Source: Planctomycetaceae bacterium
Lineage (GTDB): Bacteria > Planctomycetota > Planctomycetia > Pirellulales > Thermoguttaceae
DNA: 64,000 nucleotides
Reading direction: 5' to 3'
Assembly (NCBI GenBank): GCA_012719125.1
Contig: JAAYAY010000072.1
Coordinates: 1-64,000 of the forward strand
Numbering within the stretch: the first letter of the stretch is position 1; each line of letters starts with the position of its first letter. Under the pieces are notes generated by a model, which did not search any database, was not told the DNA's origin, and was given only the letters and a program-made list of their open reading frames with translations. Of this stretch, positions 37,101 to 44,413 are shown one piece after another. The position numbers and the translations under genes were made by a program.

Positions 37101-37736
37101 GTCACTTCTGTGACCCTGAGTGCGAGCAACCGACTGGCCCTCACGGGCAGCAAGGATTGGACGCTCCGGCTCTGGGATGTCATTTCCGGGGAATGCCGCC
37201 GACTGCTCAAGGGGCACGAAGGACCCGTCATGTCCGTCTGCCTGAGTTCCGACGGTCGCTGGGCCCTTTCCGGCAGCAAAGATCGAACCATCCGGCTCTG
37301 GGAACTGGAGGGGGGAAGTTGCGTCCACGTGTTCGAAGGACATGCGGGAGGTGTCAGTTCGGTCTTCCTCAACCCCGATTGCCGCTGGATGTTGTCCGGC
37401 AGCGAGGACTGGTGCCTGAGACTCTGGGAACTCGATTGGGAGTACGACTTTCCGGGCTGGAAGGACTGGGACGAGGCCGCTCGCCCATTTCTGGAGACCT
37501 TTCTCACCTTGCGATCGCCGGCATCCGGAAGGGGGGATTCCCCCCCTGCCCCACTCGAATGGGATCAGGTTGAATTCCACGGCCTGATGCGTGCGCTACA
37601 GGATCACGGCTTTGGATATCTGAGAGCCCAAGGCGTGAGGGATGAACTGGAGAGAATGGCCGTGGGTTGGGAGCGTCCAACCCTGTTGCCTGACGCCGAC
37701 GGCAGAAGTACACTGAACCCGCGCGGCTCATCCTGA
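34110..37736 (+). CDS. Ser/Thr protein kinase with TPR-like linker and two WD40 propellers
   Basis: A 1208-residue signalling protein. Residues 5-31 hold a four-cysteine MJ0042-type zinc ribbon (CPRC and CKKC). The kinase domain (about 95-400) has EGGMGLVY in the glycine loop, the ATP lysine in LALKRPK, the catalytic loop LIHQDVKPDNVMM and VTDFGLAK. The HRD arginine is glutamine, so it is a non-RD kinase. TPR-like helices span about 400-520. About five WD40 repeats follow at 530-735, then a helical insert at about 745-805, then seven clear WD40 repeats at about 820-1120 (GHTDWVTSVTLS, LRLWDV types). It ends in a short disordered tail. Confidence 0.9.
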   Translation: MQKVTVTCPRCLVQYNIDEAHLGKTGHCKKCDTTFILTCLVDTSTKTQLFPISKLSRGAAGRQVIYAEDTPEIWNVGDVILDVYEVKPLKAGFDAGKHYAEGGMGLVYRVRHRGWDLDLALKRPKSETFQTERGKENFERECTTWVELGLHPNIVSCYYVRRIGDIPMVFAEFVEEGSLDDWIENRMLYQGGPEESLRRILDIAVQFAWGLEYAHENRLIHQDVKPDNVMMDGGVPKVTDFGLAKARVAAGEHASGTMQRSMFVSWGGMTPAFCSPEQIEAALQVKSGTGDQERTHLTRRTDIWSFGISLLAMFMGTAPCTSGGHTAGKVLKEYLQNPPQSDILPPLPPSMADLLTGCFRANPNDRPQSMTEVVDVLKRIYRSEFGSAYPRQKPVTTQLKADTLNNRAASLLDLGKVGEALKCLEEAWESHPWQPQVAQNRGLLLWRTGQITDRDLILHLQELCRTRPLDWEAAYSMGLVQLERGEIKQALVSLEQAVGLGGRFEVQATLDQARTLIAVAPRCVRTFTELPRNALQVYLSSDSHWVLAQIDEQSLCLCNALTGQLAVTFHATGSEISGGAVSSDGRWKLTGESDHNVQLWDLTKNRKVRKFGTILWGPARRVVGGDGCLELSATDDFSIVLKDRESGELLQAFWGHTDKINTVCLSADNEWVVSGGNDRTIRIWEVATGRCLRTFKAHAGAVRAVYLAADGRWALSTGLDRTLKLWNLELLRDKSRRFASPTALCHITSSEEAGRAQADFADLCEQARQAAGLGEYDEALERIREARALPGYEVGREALDLWAMAGRHSRRKYFLDGWSVQTFDGHSKDIHAGVLSADGRLAVSASWDNTVRVWETDTGQCLWTLEGHSDSVRSVSLDAGGTRALSGSWDKTLRLWDIENGTCLRVYEGHGNCVSSAHLSPDGRRALSGSWDQRLRLWDLESGTCIQSFSGHQSHINSVFLSSHGLWALSGSEDKTARLWDLSSGECLRVFRGHTDWVTSVTLSASNRLALTGSKDWTLRLWDVISGECRRLLKGHEGPVMSVCLSSDGRWALSGSKDRTIRLWELEGGSCVHVFEGHAGGVSSVFLNPDCRWMLSGSEDWCLRLWELDWEYDFPGWKDWDEAARPFLETFLTLRSPASGRGDSPPAPLEWDQVEFHGLMRALQDHGFGYLRAQGVRDELERMAVGWERPTLLPDADGRSTLNPRGSS
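37525..37552. repeat. Intergenic-type repeat inside the kinase reading frame
   Basis: A near copy of the 27344-27368 element sits in frame in the C-terminal tail of the kinase gene, encoding a Gly-Asp-Ser-Pro-Pro segment after the last propeller blade. It looks like an insertion tolerated in disordered sequence. Confidence 0.45.
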
Positions 37737-37878
37737 ACGCCCGATCCGCTGCGCAAATGGTGTGCCCGCCCCAACGCGTGTCGAACCCGCGCCCCTCCGT
37801 TGACGACAACATGCCTGCCTTGCGTACCGGTCTGAAACCGCGACGCTGAGGCCATTGTGCCCGATCCGGGTGCTCTCC

Positions 37879-38271
37879 ATGAACGCCATACAAGAACCCG
37901 ACGATTTCCGAAACCGAGGCGGCGATTCCGGCATCGACCTGCAGGCGGCACTGGCCATGGCCGGCGGCGACGTTGCCCTGCTGCGAGACTTGGCCGGAGC
38001 CTTCCTCGACGAGGTGCCCCGGCTCATCGGCAGTCTCCGGCGGGCCCTCGAGGAACATGACTCCGCCTTGCTTCGGTCCGCCGCCCACCAACTGCAAGGC
38101 GTGATGCGCTGCCTGCACATCGAACGAGCCCTGCATCAATCTCAGTCACTGGAACAGCACGCCGAAGGCACGACCGACTGGCCCGCCGTCGAGAAGTTGC
38201 TCGCCGAATTGGATGAAACACTCGAGGCTGCCGTGGGTGCGCTCAAGAAGTTCTTGAACGAACCCTCTTGA
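37879..38271 (+). CDS. Hpt (histidine phosphotransfer) domain protein
   Basis: A 130-residue single-domain protein. The phosphoaccepting site is His70 in AAHQLQGVMRC, compared with the family pattern HxLKGxA; the usual Lys is Gln here. Four-helix-bundle periodicity, with LRDLAGAFLDEVPRLIGSLRRAL before the site, supports the call. Family members relay phosphate between hybrid sensor kinases and response regulators; no such partners are in the window. It lies downstream of the Ser/Thr kinase on the same strand, with a 142-base gap. The ATG at 37879 is chosen; upstream TTG/GTG codons are less likely. Confidence 0.82.
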   Translation: MNAIQEPDDFRNRGGDSGIDLQAALAMAGGDVALLRDLAGAFLDEVPRLIGSLRRALEEHDSALLRSAAHQLQGVMRCLHIERALHQSQSLEQHAEGTTDWPAVEKLLAELDETLEAAVGALKKFLNEPS

Positions 38272-38344
38272 CCGCTTCTCGCGGCGCTCGGGCAAGCCCT
38301 TCGGCAGACGAATGAAGAAGACCAAAGGAAAACTGGAGGAAACC

Positions 38345-39451
38345 ATGGGGAAAAAGACGACCCGCAGGACCTTCTGCCGAACAGCGGCCGGCATTGGATT
38401 ATCGCTGACTGCGGCACACGCGACCGCCCTGGCTCAAACGACCGGCAAGGCCGGCAAAGTCCGGGTCGGGCTCATCGGCACCGACGGCCACACGGGCGTC
38501 TTGCTGGGAACCGTCGCTCGCCTCCCAAACGTGGAACTGACCGCCTTCGCCAAAAGCCTCCCCGACGACGACGCCTCCGGCATGAAGCGGAACAAGGCAG
38601 CCGGCCCGGACATGCGCGTCTACGATCAGTTCGAGGAAATGCTGGAGAAGGAAGAACTGGACGTCGTCGGGGTATGTCTGCCCTACTATCGCAACGCCGA
38701 GGCGTCGATTGCCGCCGCCCGAAAAGGAATCCACATCGTTTCCGAGAAGCCGATCGCAACCACGTTGGCCGACCTCGATGCCTTGAAGAACGTGGTGACC
38801 CAAGCGAAGGTCCGGCTCACGTCGCTGATGAATATGCGATGTTTTCCGCCCTACCGCGCCGCTCGCAGGGCGGTTCAGCAGGGGCTGATCGGCGAGCCGA
38901 TTCTGCTGACTTCCCAGAAGTCGTACCGGTTCGGCAAGGAACGGCCCTGGTTCTACAAGAAAATGGAGACGTACGGCGGCACCATCCCCTGGGCCGGAAT
39001 CCACTCCATCGACTACATGCGTTGGACGACCGGCCGGGAGTACGTCCAGGCGTCGGCCTGGCACGGCAACAACGATCACCCCGACTACCCCGGATTCCAG
39101 GACCAGGCGGGCGTGCTCTTCAAGCTCGACAACGGCGGAACCGCCATGACCAACCTCGACTACCTGCGTCCCGAGCCGGCGCCGACCCACGGCGACGATC
39201 GCCTACGAATCGCCGGCAGTGAGGGCGTTCTCGAGGTCCTGGGGGCCGAAAACCGCGTCAACCTGATCACGGCCGCCGACGGTCCCCGCGAACTGGAACT
39301 CGGCGAGCCTGTCGACTTCTTTGCCGACTTTCTGGCAGAACTCGCTGGAGAAGGCGAACACCTCATCAGCCAGGAAGATGCGTTCCGATTGACGGAGATC
39401 TGCCTGAAAGCCCGCGATGCGGCGGAGACGGGAAATTGGGTGTCTCTGTGA
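38345..39451 (+). CDS. Gfo/Idh/MocA family oxidoreductase with Tat-type signal
   Basis: A 368-residue NAD(P)-dependent sugar-type dehydrogenase. The ATG at 38345 is preferred because GGAGG lies five bases upstream; an in-frame ATG at 38312 would add 11 residues. The N-terminus carries the twin-arginine motif TRRTFCRTAAG and a hydrophobic stretch ending ATALAQ, as in many planctomycete members. The Rossmann segment VRVGLIGTDGHTGVLL follows, then HIVSEKPIATTLADL, a hallmark of the family containing the EKP lysine. The substrate is unknown. The gene stands alone between the Hpt and DUF4177-like genes. Confidence 0.88.
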   Translation: MGKKTTRRTFCRTAAGIGLSLTAAHATALAQTTGKAGKVRVGLIGTDGHTGVLLGTVARLPNVELTAFAKSLPDDDASGMKRNKAAGPDMRVYDQFEEMLEKEELDVVGVCLPYYRNAEASIAAARKGIHIVSEKPIATTLADLDALKNVVTQAKVRLTSLMNMRCFPPYRAARRAVQQGLIGEPILLTSQKSYRFGKERPWFYKKMETYGGTIPWAGIHSIDYMRWTTGREYVQASAWHGNNDHPDYPGFQDQAGVLFKLDNGGTAMTNLDYLRPEPAPTHGDDRLRIAGSEGVLEVLGAENRVNLITAADGPRELELGEPVDFFADFLAELAGEGEHLISQEDAFRLTEICLKARDAAETGNWVSL

Positions 39452-39557
39452 GGCAGGTCTTGATTTCACCCCGGTCCCGGGAGTAGAACATGGCGCGGCC
39501 GCATTTGGAGGTGCAATTGGCGGACTTGTCCAATGACCATCCTTGGGGGAGAAAGAG

Positions 39558-39929
39558 ATGACCAAGACGGCGACGATTCATGCCCAGCAGCGTTGGGAGT
39601 ACATGTCCATCTCGCGGAAGACCGACTCGTATCTGGCCGGGGAATTGAACATCCTGGGACAGGAGGGCTGGGAACTGGTCACGATCAACTATGCTCGCGG
39701 CAAAAAAGAGGAGATGTTCTGGACCGCGTTCCTCAAACGCCCGGCAGTCGGGGCCGTGGTGCCCGGAGCGGCACACCACGCCGCAGCCGCAGCAGGCGCC
39801 GAAACCTCTTCAGACGAGTCCAGGCGAGTCCCGGCAGAATCGCTCCAGGGGTTTGACGTGGATGGAGACACGTTCGAAATCCACGAGGAACCGAAAAAAC
39901 CTGCTCCGAGCCAGGAGCCGGGGGATTGA
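39558..39929 (+). CDS. DUF4177-like small protein
   Basis: A 123-residue protein. Its first half matches the DUF4177 pattern: a strand RWEYMSIS, then LNILGQEGWELVTINYA, then FWTAFLKRP. The second half is acidic, alanine/proline-rich and probably disordered. The ATG at 39558 is preceded by GGGGGAGAAAGAG; a TTG at 39543 would overlap that site. Function of the family is unknown. It converges with the M56 gene across a hairpin. Confidence 0.75.
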   Translation: MTKTATIHAQQRWEYMSISRKTDSYLAGELNILGQEGWELVTINYARGKKEEMFWTAFLKRPAVGAVVPGAAHHAAAAAGAETSSDESRRVPAESLQGFDVDGDTFEIHEEPKKPAPSQEPGD

Positions 39930-39943
39930 GGCAGAAGGTCAAC

Positions 39944-39982
39944 CCTCCCCCTCGCTCGCGACGTTCGCCAGGGAGGGGGAGG
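39944..39982. terminator. Strong hairpin between convergent genes
   Basis: CCTCCCCCTC (39944-39953) and GAGGGGGAGG (39973-39982) form a 10-bp perfect stem. The 19-base loop itself contains GCGACGTTCGC. Lying between the DUF4177-like and M56 stops, it probably ends transcription in both directions; no T-tract is evident. Confidence 0.5.
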
Positions 39983-40025
39983 AGTTACCGAAGATCTGGA
40001 CGCGGGACAGGCGGGACGAAAGAAA

Positions 40026-41135
40026 CTACCTTCTCTCGCGCAATTCGTTCATCAGGCGTTCTTGTGCTTCGCGGATCTCCCGCATCATGCGGCGTATCTC
40101 TTCGTTCTCTCGGCGGAGCTGCTCAACCTCACCGCGGAGCCGGCCGATGATCTCGCCGCCCGGTTCCGGACGGCCTTCCGGTCGCGGACCGCGCGGCGGG
40201 GCTTCGGGGCCGCGCCCTTCCGGCGGGCCGGGGGTGAACTTACCAACAAGACGCTCGATCTGCTGACCGATCTGCTCGGCTTGGTCGTGAAGTCCGGCCG
40301 CGTGAAGGTTTTCCAGGGCAATGCGCAGATGATCGATGCGGACCTGGAGTTCCGGCGGCGGTCCCGCCCGATCGCCGTCGCGAGGCGGCACAAGCCGCCC
40401 CAGTTGTCCGCGGACCTCGGCAAGCTCCCGCTCCAATGCGGCGAGCCGGCGTACGAGGTTCTGACGCTGCTCGGCCGTCGCTCGCCGAGTGTCTTCCGCA
40501 CGCTTGGACAACTCGGTGCGGACCTCGCGTGCCTTTTCGAGTTCTTCGGAAACGCGGCCAATGTCCTTTTCGAGCTCTTCGAGTTCCTTCTTGCCCTCTT
40601 CTTCGTTCTCTTCTTCCTCGGCTTCTTCCTTGAGTTCCTGTTTCAGCTTCGCGAGTTGCCCTTCCAGTTCTGCAATGTGACGGATGTTCCCTTCTCGTTC
40701 CTCCTGGGTCTTGCGCGTCACCTCTTCGACCTCTCGAACGCCACGCTCCATCTGCTCGCGACACTCGGCCTTCTCTCGTTCGAGTTCTTCCACGCGGCGT
40801 CGCAGTTCGTCGACCCGGCCCTCCGGACGCTCCCCGCGTTCTCGCTCCCCCTGTTCGCGATGCTCGACGTCGCGATCTCGCGGGCCGCGTTCACGATCTC
40901 CACGCCCTTCGCGTTCACCGCGCTCGCGATCTCCGCGGACTTCAGCTTCGCGGTTTTCCCGCTCGCCGCGTTGGACCACCAGGAGCTGGTCGGCCGGCGA
41001 GCCTTCCTCCAGTTGGGCCGGTTTGGGCGGGGTGGGCGGGGCGTCGTCGGCTGCCTGGCCCGCCAGCGGCGTCAAAAAGGCGGTGAGTGTGGCGGCAGCA
41101 AGCGACTGTCGCCAGGACATGGTCAATACGTTCAT
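40026..41135 (-). other. Possible internal gene: secreted coiled-coil protein
   Basis: In frame within the M56 gene, the ATG at 41135 is preceded by AAGGGAGAAG six bases upstream, a good Shine-Dalgarno. It would produce a 369-residue protein starting with a Sec-type signal (SLAAATLTAFLTPLAGQAAD). The mature part has repeats of RGDRERGER type and long heptad coiled coils. It may be a separate downstream gene whose preceding stop was lost, or an alternative product. Confidence 0.45.
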
Positions 41136-42476
41136 CGATTCTTCTCCCTTCGCAAAAGATGCCTTCGGGTGAGCCCAAAGGGTACACGAAATCGTCAGAA
41201 CCAGAAGCAACAACACCGCGATCGGCTTCACTGCTACAGGAATTCGCTCGGCCTTCAGCGGAGTAGGCCGATCGCCCAGTTTCAACAGCCGCTGCACGCG
41301 TCTCGCAAGGCCCGATCGCAGGCCGGAACCCTCGGCCGCCACCCAGCCGAAACGGGGCCGCCCCGAGAGCCGGCGTCCCAACTTGACCAGGCAATCGGCC
41401 AGCACGTCGGGCCCGCCCGGCACGAGCAGGCTCGCCTCGTCGGCCGCCTGTTCCGACGCTGCCAGAAGCCGGCGATGCGCCAGGTGAGCCGCCGGATGCC
41501 ACCAGAACAGCGCAGTCGTCAGTTCGCTTGCCAGCAGCCAGGCCGGATCGCTGGCCGCCAGGTGGGCCAGTTCGTGAGCGAGGATCACCTGTTGCTGCGA
41601 TCGCGAGAATCGCCCGGCAAAATCGGCCGGCACCAGAACGGCCGGACGCAGCATACCGAACGCCACCGGGGCAGGAATGCCCTCCACGGCCAGAACTCGA
41701 ACCGATCGGCTGACGCCGATTCTTGGCCCCAACTCGCCGATGAGTTCCACAACATCCGGAGCGTCAAGCTGCTGCCACTGCCGCTGCAAACGCTGCAGTT
41801 TCGTTCGCGCGACGAGCGTCCGACCAAGACACCATCCCCCACCCACCAACCAGGCCGCGGCCAGAAACCAGACGACCGACGCAGGAAGTCGATCTCGTGC
41901 TACCGCCGAGCCAATCGGCTCAGTCGCATCGGCACCGTCTTCCGCAGTCGCCAGGGAATGCTCTCCACATGGTGACACCGGCATTCCGGCAGTCTTGCAC
42001 AACTGCTCATCGACAGAAGGCGGACCGGCAAAAAACTTTCCCGTTTCCGCTACATCATCCTCCGCCAGCGAAGGCAGAGAATCGCAGGGAACTTCCACCC
42101 ATGCCGGTTCCCAGAGTTCGTTCGACGAACATTCGCCCATGCCATCCATGTCCGGCAATCGGTCCGCGGTGGCAGGCATTCCCGAGGGATCAGTAGCCAT
42201 CGGTCTGGTATCGGCTTGGGCCGACGACACAACCTCTCGCCGATCGTTCGACAGGAACGAAAAGGCCGAGACGGCGCTCCCCATCCCGGTCAATTCGAAA
42301 GCCAACAGGATACCCATCCCCACGGCAACCGCCTGCCAGAGTACGCGGCGTGCCGCGGCGCCGGCCAGCAGCCGTTCGGCAACCAGGGCAACGAGAACCA
42401 TGACGGCCACGCCGGCGGCGAGGGCAAGCAGGGTGTGGCCCAGTGCGCTGCAGGCTGAGTCGAAGATGTTGTACAT
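40026..42476 (-). CDS. M56 (BlaR1-type) metallopeptidase fused to a secreted-type coiled-coil region
   Basis: An 816-residue membrane protein. The ATG at 42476 is chosen because it starts the first helix (ALGHTLLALAAGVAVMVLVALVA). Further helices lie near residues 42-65 and 200-220 and one near 415-435. The zinc-protease motif HELAH is at about residues 301-305, with the downstream glutamate ligand in EQAADE. After residue 447 the sequence reads like a new protein: MNVLTMSWRQSLAAA, a signal-peptide-like stretch, then an Arg/Glu-rich disordered segment and long coiled coils to the end. It partners with the BlaI repressor gene 74 bases upstream. No penicillin-binding sensor domain is present. 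Confidence 0.85.
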   Translation of the reverse strand: MYNIFDSACSALGHTLLALAAGVAVMVLVALVAERLLAGAAARRVLWQAVAVGMGILLAFELTGMGSAVSAFSFLSNDRREVVSSAQADTRPMATDPSGMPATADRLPDMDGMGECSSNELWEPAWVEVPCDSLPSLAEDDVAETGKFFAGPPSVDEQLCKTAGMPVSPCGEHSLATAEDGADATEPIGSAVARDRLPASVVWFLAAAWLVGGGWCLGRTLVARTKLQRLQRQWQQLDAPDVVELIGELGPRIGVSRSVRVLAVEGIPAPVAFGMLRPAVLVPADFAGRFSRSQQQVILAHELAHLAASDPAWLLASELTTALFWWHPAAHLAHRRLLAASEQAADEASLLVPGGPDVLADCLVKLGRRLSGRPRFGWVAAEGSGLRSGLARRVQRLLKLGDRPTPLKAERIPVAVKPIAVLLLLVLTISCTLWAHPKASFAKGEESMNVLTMSWRQSLAAATLTAFLTPLAGQAADDAPPTPPKPAQLEEGSPADQLLVVQRGERENREAEVRGDRERGEREGRGDRERGPRDRDVEHREQGERERGERPEGRVDELRRRVEELEREKAECREQMERGVREVEEVTRKTQEEREGNIRHIAELEGQLAKLKQELKEEAEEEENEEEGKKELEELEKDIGRVSEELEKAREVRTELSKRAEDTRRATAEQRQNLVRRLAALERELAEVRGQLGRLVPPRDGDRAGPPPELQVRIDHLRIALENLHAAGLHDQAEQIGQQIERLVGKFTPGPPEGRGPEAPPRGPRPEGRPEPGGEIIGRLRGEVEQLRRENEEIRRMMREIREAQERLMNELRERR

Positions 42477-42550
42477 GGTTGAGCCCGCTAGAAGAGAAAC
42501 CCCTGGGCACTGCTTGCGAACAAGCAGTGGCACACGAGGCGGCAAGCCCC

Positions 42551-42943
42551 CTACTTGTGTGCGGTCTTGGACTTTCGCTTGCGGATCAGTCTTTCGAGTT
42601 CGGCCAACTCGTCCTCGTCGACCTCGCGAGTCTGCAGCAAGTGGCTGACGGCCTGAGCGAGACTGCCCTCGAAGAGGCGATCCACCAGGTCGTCGGCCAT
42701 GCTGCGGGTGACGTCGCGCTCATCGACGGCGGCATGGTAAATGAACCGGCGGTCCAGCGTTTCGTGACCGACCAATCCGCGGTCCTCCATCTTCCGCAGC
42801 ATGGTGGCCACCGTGGTGTAGGCCAGGTCGTCGCCGTCCAGTCGCTCGCGGACCTCCGCTACGCCCAGCGGCCCGCACCGCCACAACACCCGCATGATCC
42901 GCAATTGAAGGTCGCCCAGCCGAAAACTACTTGCGTCACTCAT
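42551..42943 (-). CDS. BlaI/MecI family transcriptional repressor
   Basis: A 130-residue winged-helix DNA-binding protein. It starts FRLGDLQLRIMRVLW, has the recognition region DDLAYTTVATMLRKMEDRGLV (the YTTV-TML-RL motif of the family) and a C-terminal dimerisation part cleaved in BlaI homologues by the partner protease. The M56 gene follows on the same strand. Its promoter overlaps two adjacent 14-bp palindromes, implying autorepression. Which signal triggers it is unknown; resistance to beta-lactams is not implied because no beta-lactamase gene is nearby. Confidence 0.92.
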   Translation of the reverse strand: MSDASSFRLGDLQLRIMRVLWRCGPLGVAEVRERLDGDDLAYTTVATMLRKMEDRGLVGHETLDRRFIYHAAVDERDVTRSMADDLVDRLFEGSLAQAVSHLLQTREVDEDELAELERLIRKRKSKTAHK

Positions 42944-42967
42944 GGGTCAGCACTCCCTGCATGTTCA

Positions 42968-42995
42968 ACTACCGCGGTAATACTACCGGAGTAGT
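42968..42995 (-). promoter_or_regulatory. Tandem BlaI-type operators
   Basis: Two adjacent 14-base near-palindromes of the form ACTACNNNNGTAGT: ACTACCGCGGTAAT at 42968-42981 and ACTACCGGAGTAGT at 42982-42995. BlaI/MecI family repressors bind dyads with TAC/GTA cores. These overlap the -10 element of the repressor gene. Confidence 0.65.
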
Positions 42996-43008
42996 CAACA
43001 GGAGTCAA
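42980..43008 (-). promoter_or_regulatory. Promoter of the blaI-M56 pair
   Basis: On the minus strand, TTGACT (43008-43003) and TAGTAT (42985-42980) have a 17-base spacer. The spacer and -10 lie inside the tandem operators, so repressor binding would block polymerase. Confidence 0.6.
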
Positions 43009-43081
43009 GCGTTTTCTTGTCGGAGAAATGAACCCCCTCCACAGCATCACATTCCAGGGCGTGTCCCCGGAGAACTGCAAG

Positions 43082-43204
43082 GTAGCAGGCACGCTCCGCC
43101 GTGCCGTCCGCCAAAGAAGGTAGCAGGCACGCTCCGCCGTGCCGTCCGCAGAACTGCCGGAAATCCCGATTCCCCGCGGACGGCACTCGGAGAGTGCCTG
43201 CTAC
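43082..43204. repeat. GTAGCAGGCACGCTCC-type repeat: two direct copies and one inverted
   Basis: A 30-base unit begins GTAGCAGGCACGCTCC and ends GTGCCGTCCGC. It occurs at 43082-43111 and again identically at 43120-43149, and an inverted variant lies at 43176-43204. The last two can fold into a hairpin of almost 30 bp. It lies between the blaI promoter and the small membrane-protein operon. Confidence 0.75.
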
Positions 43205-43339
43205 TCTGCCTATCACAATTGGACTTTGCAGTCCCCCTGGATGTGCCCCCGAAGCGGTTGGTGTTTGTTCTGGGTGCGATTAAGCTGGAAAGCAGGATTT
43301 CTCACGTATCCCATAACGTCCGCTGCCGAGGGGATTGCC

Positions 43340-43639
43340 ATGTCAACCGAAGAGCAAGCGATGGAACCCGAACCGACTCCGGCCGTCGAGCCCGATGAAA
43401 CGCCCGAGGTAAAAGCGGCGGCCGAGGCCGTCCGCCGAGCCAAGGAGGAATTCGAGAAGGCCTGCGCGACCTACGAAAACCTGCGGAGGGAGGCCGTCGA
43501 TCGGATTCGCAAGCTCCGCGAGAGCACCGTGGGTGACGTGGTCGAAGGATCGCTCGAAACGGTCCGCCGGCACCCCGCACTTGGTGTGGGCCTGGCGGTT
43601 CTCGTCGGATTCTTTCTGGGGCGACTGTTTCGCCGGTAG
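43340..43639 (+). CDS. ElaB/YqjD (DUF883)-like membrane-anchored protein
   Basis: A 99-residue protein with the family layout. An acidic disordered N-terminus is followed by a helical coil (KAAAEAVRRAKEEFEKACATY), a basic segment and a single C-terminal membrane helix HPALGVGLAVLVGFFLGRLF ending in basic residues. In enteric bacteria, YqjD is an inner-membrane ribosome-binding protein; that function is not shown here. The next three genes are small membrane proteins on the same strand, the second resembling YqjE, so this is a yqjDE-like module. The ATG at 43340 gives the best-formed N-terminus. Confidence 0.72.
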   Translation: MSTEEQAMEPEPTPAVEPDETPEVKAAAEAVRRAKEEFEKACATYENLRREAVDRIRKLRESTVGDVVEGSLETVRRHPALGVGLAVLVGFFLGRLFRR

Positions 43640-43645
43640 AGACTG

Positions 43646-43999
43646 ATGACGACAAGCATCCATCAACAACACGAAGCCGAAAAGCGGCGACTGCGGGCGG
43701 CGATCGCACGATCGCGGCGGCGGATCGATCGCCGTCTGCGCGGGACCAACCAGGCAGCCGGCCATCTCGTTTCATGGCAAACCTATGTCCGGCGCTGGCC
43801 CGGCCTGGCCCTGGCCGCCGGGCTGGGCCTCGGATGGGTTCTGGCGGCCGGTTTGCGCCCACGTTTCCTCGTCGGCCTGTTCGGGGCTCGACTCTTCCGC
43901 GAAATGAGCCGCCAGGCCACGAAACTCTTCGCACGCGAGTTGAAGAGCTTCTGGAGCGACACCGGGCCGGTCGAGACGGGGGGCGGCGACCATGCCTGA
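43646..43999 (+). CDS. Small basic membrane protein
   Basis: A 117-residue protein with a strongly basic N-terminus (EAEKRRLRAAIARSRRRIDRRLR), one hydrophobic segment (WPGLALAAGLGLGWVLAAGL) and a second shorter one. It lies in the position YqjK occupies near yqjD and yqjE in enteric bacteria, but sequence similarity is not clear. It starts seven bases after the DUF883-like stop and overlaps the next gene by eight bases, so translation is coupled. Confidence 0.65.
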   Translation: MTTSIHQQHEAEKRRLRAAIARSRRRIDRRLRGTNQAAGHLVSWQTYVRRWPGLALAAGLGLGWVLAAGLRPRFLVGLFGARLFREMSRQATKLFARELKSFWSDTGPVETGGGDHA

Positions 44000-44405
44000 C
44001 GCCGACCGGCCGCTGCTGGGTGAGCTTCGCAACGAACTGACAGGGATGACGGACGAGTTGGTTCAACTGGCCACGCTTCGTCTCCGCCTGGCCGAGATCG
44101 AGCTCCGCGAGTCGGCGGCAACAGCCAGGCGGTTTGCCGTTTGGGCGGTCGCGGCCGTGGTTCTCCTGCTGACGTCCCTGCCCGTTTTCGTGGTCGCCCT
44201 CGCAGCCTGGCTCGACGGAGCGGCTGAACTCCCCCTGTCATGGAATTGGATTCTGGGCGCGATCCTGGCGACCGCCGGCGCGGCCCTCGGCTGGTTCGCC
44301 TGGCGCCGATTCCGCCGCGACTTTCGCGGGTTGGAACAGTCGCTTGAGGAACTGCGGGAAGACCTGGTGTGGGTCAAGGAATGGGGTGGCCGCGGGAAGT
44401 CGTGA
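43992..44405 (+). CDS. YqjE/phage-holin-like (DUF1469) membrane protein
   Basis: A 137-residue protein with an N-terminal amphipathic helix (LLGELRNELTGMTDELVQLATLRLRLAEIELRES, in part), two membrane helices (WAVAAVVLLLTSLPVFVVALAAW and WILGAILATAGAALGWFAW) and a charged C-terminal helix. This is the YqjE/holin superfamily III pattern. It is co-transcribed with the previous two genes. The function in the family is unclear; a membrane-stress role is suspected. Confidence 0.72.
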   Translation: MPDADRPLLGELRNELTGMTDELVQLATLRLRLAEIELRESAATARRFAVWAVAAVVLLLTSLPVFVVALAAWLDGAAELPLSWNWILGAILATAGAALGWFAWRRFRRDFRGLEQSLEELREDLVWVKEWGGRGKS

Positions 44406-44413
44406 GTCTGACC

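Noticed and set aside
42551-42943. Beta-lactam resistance locus
   Set aside because: BlaI and an M56 protease alone do not make one: there is no beta-lactamase or PBP2a gene and no penicillin-binding sensor on the M56 protein.
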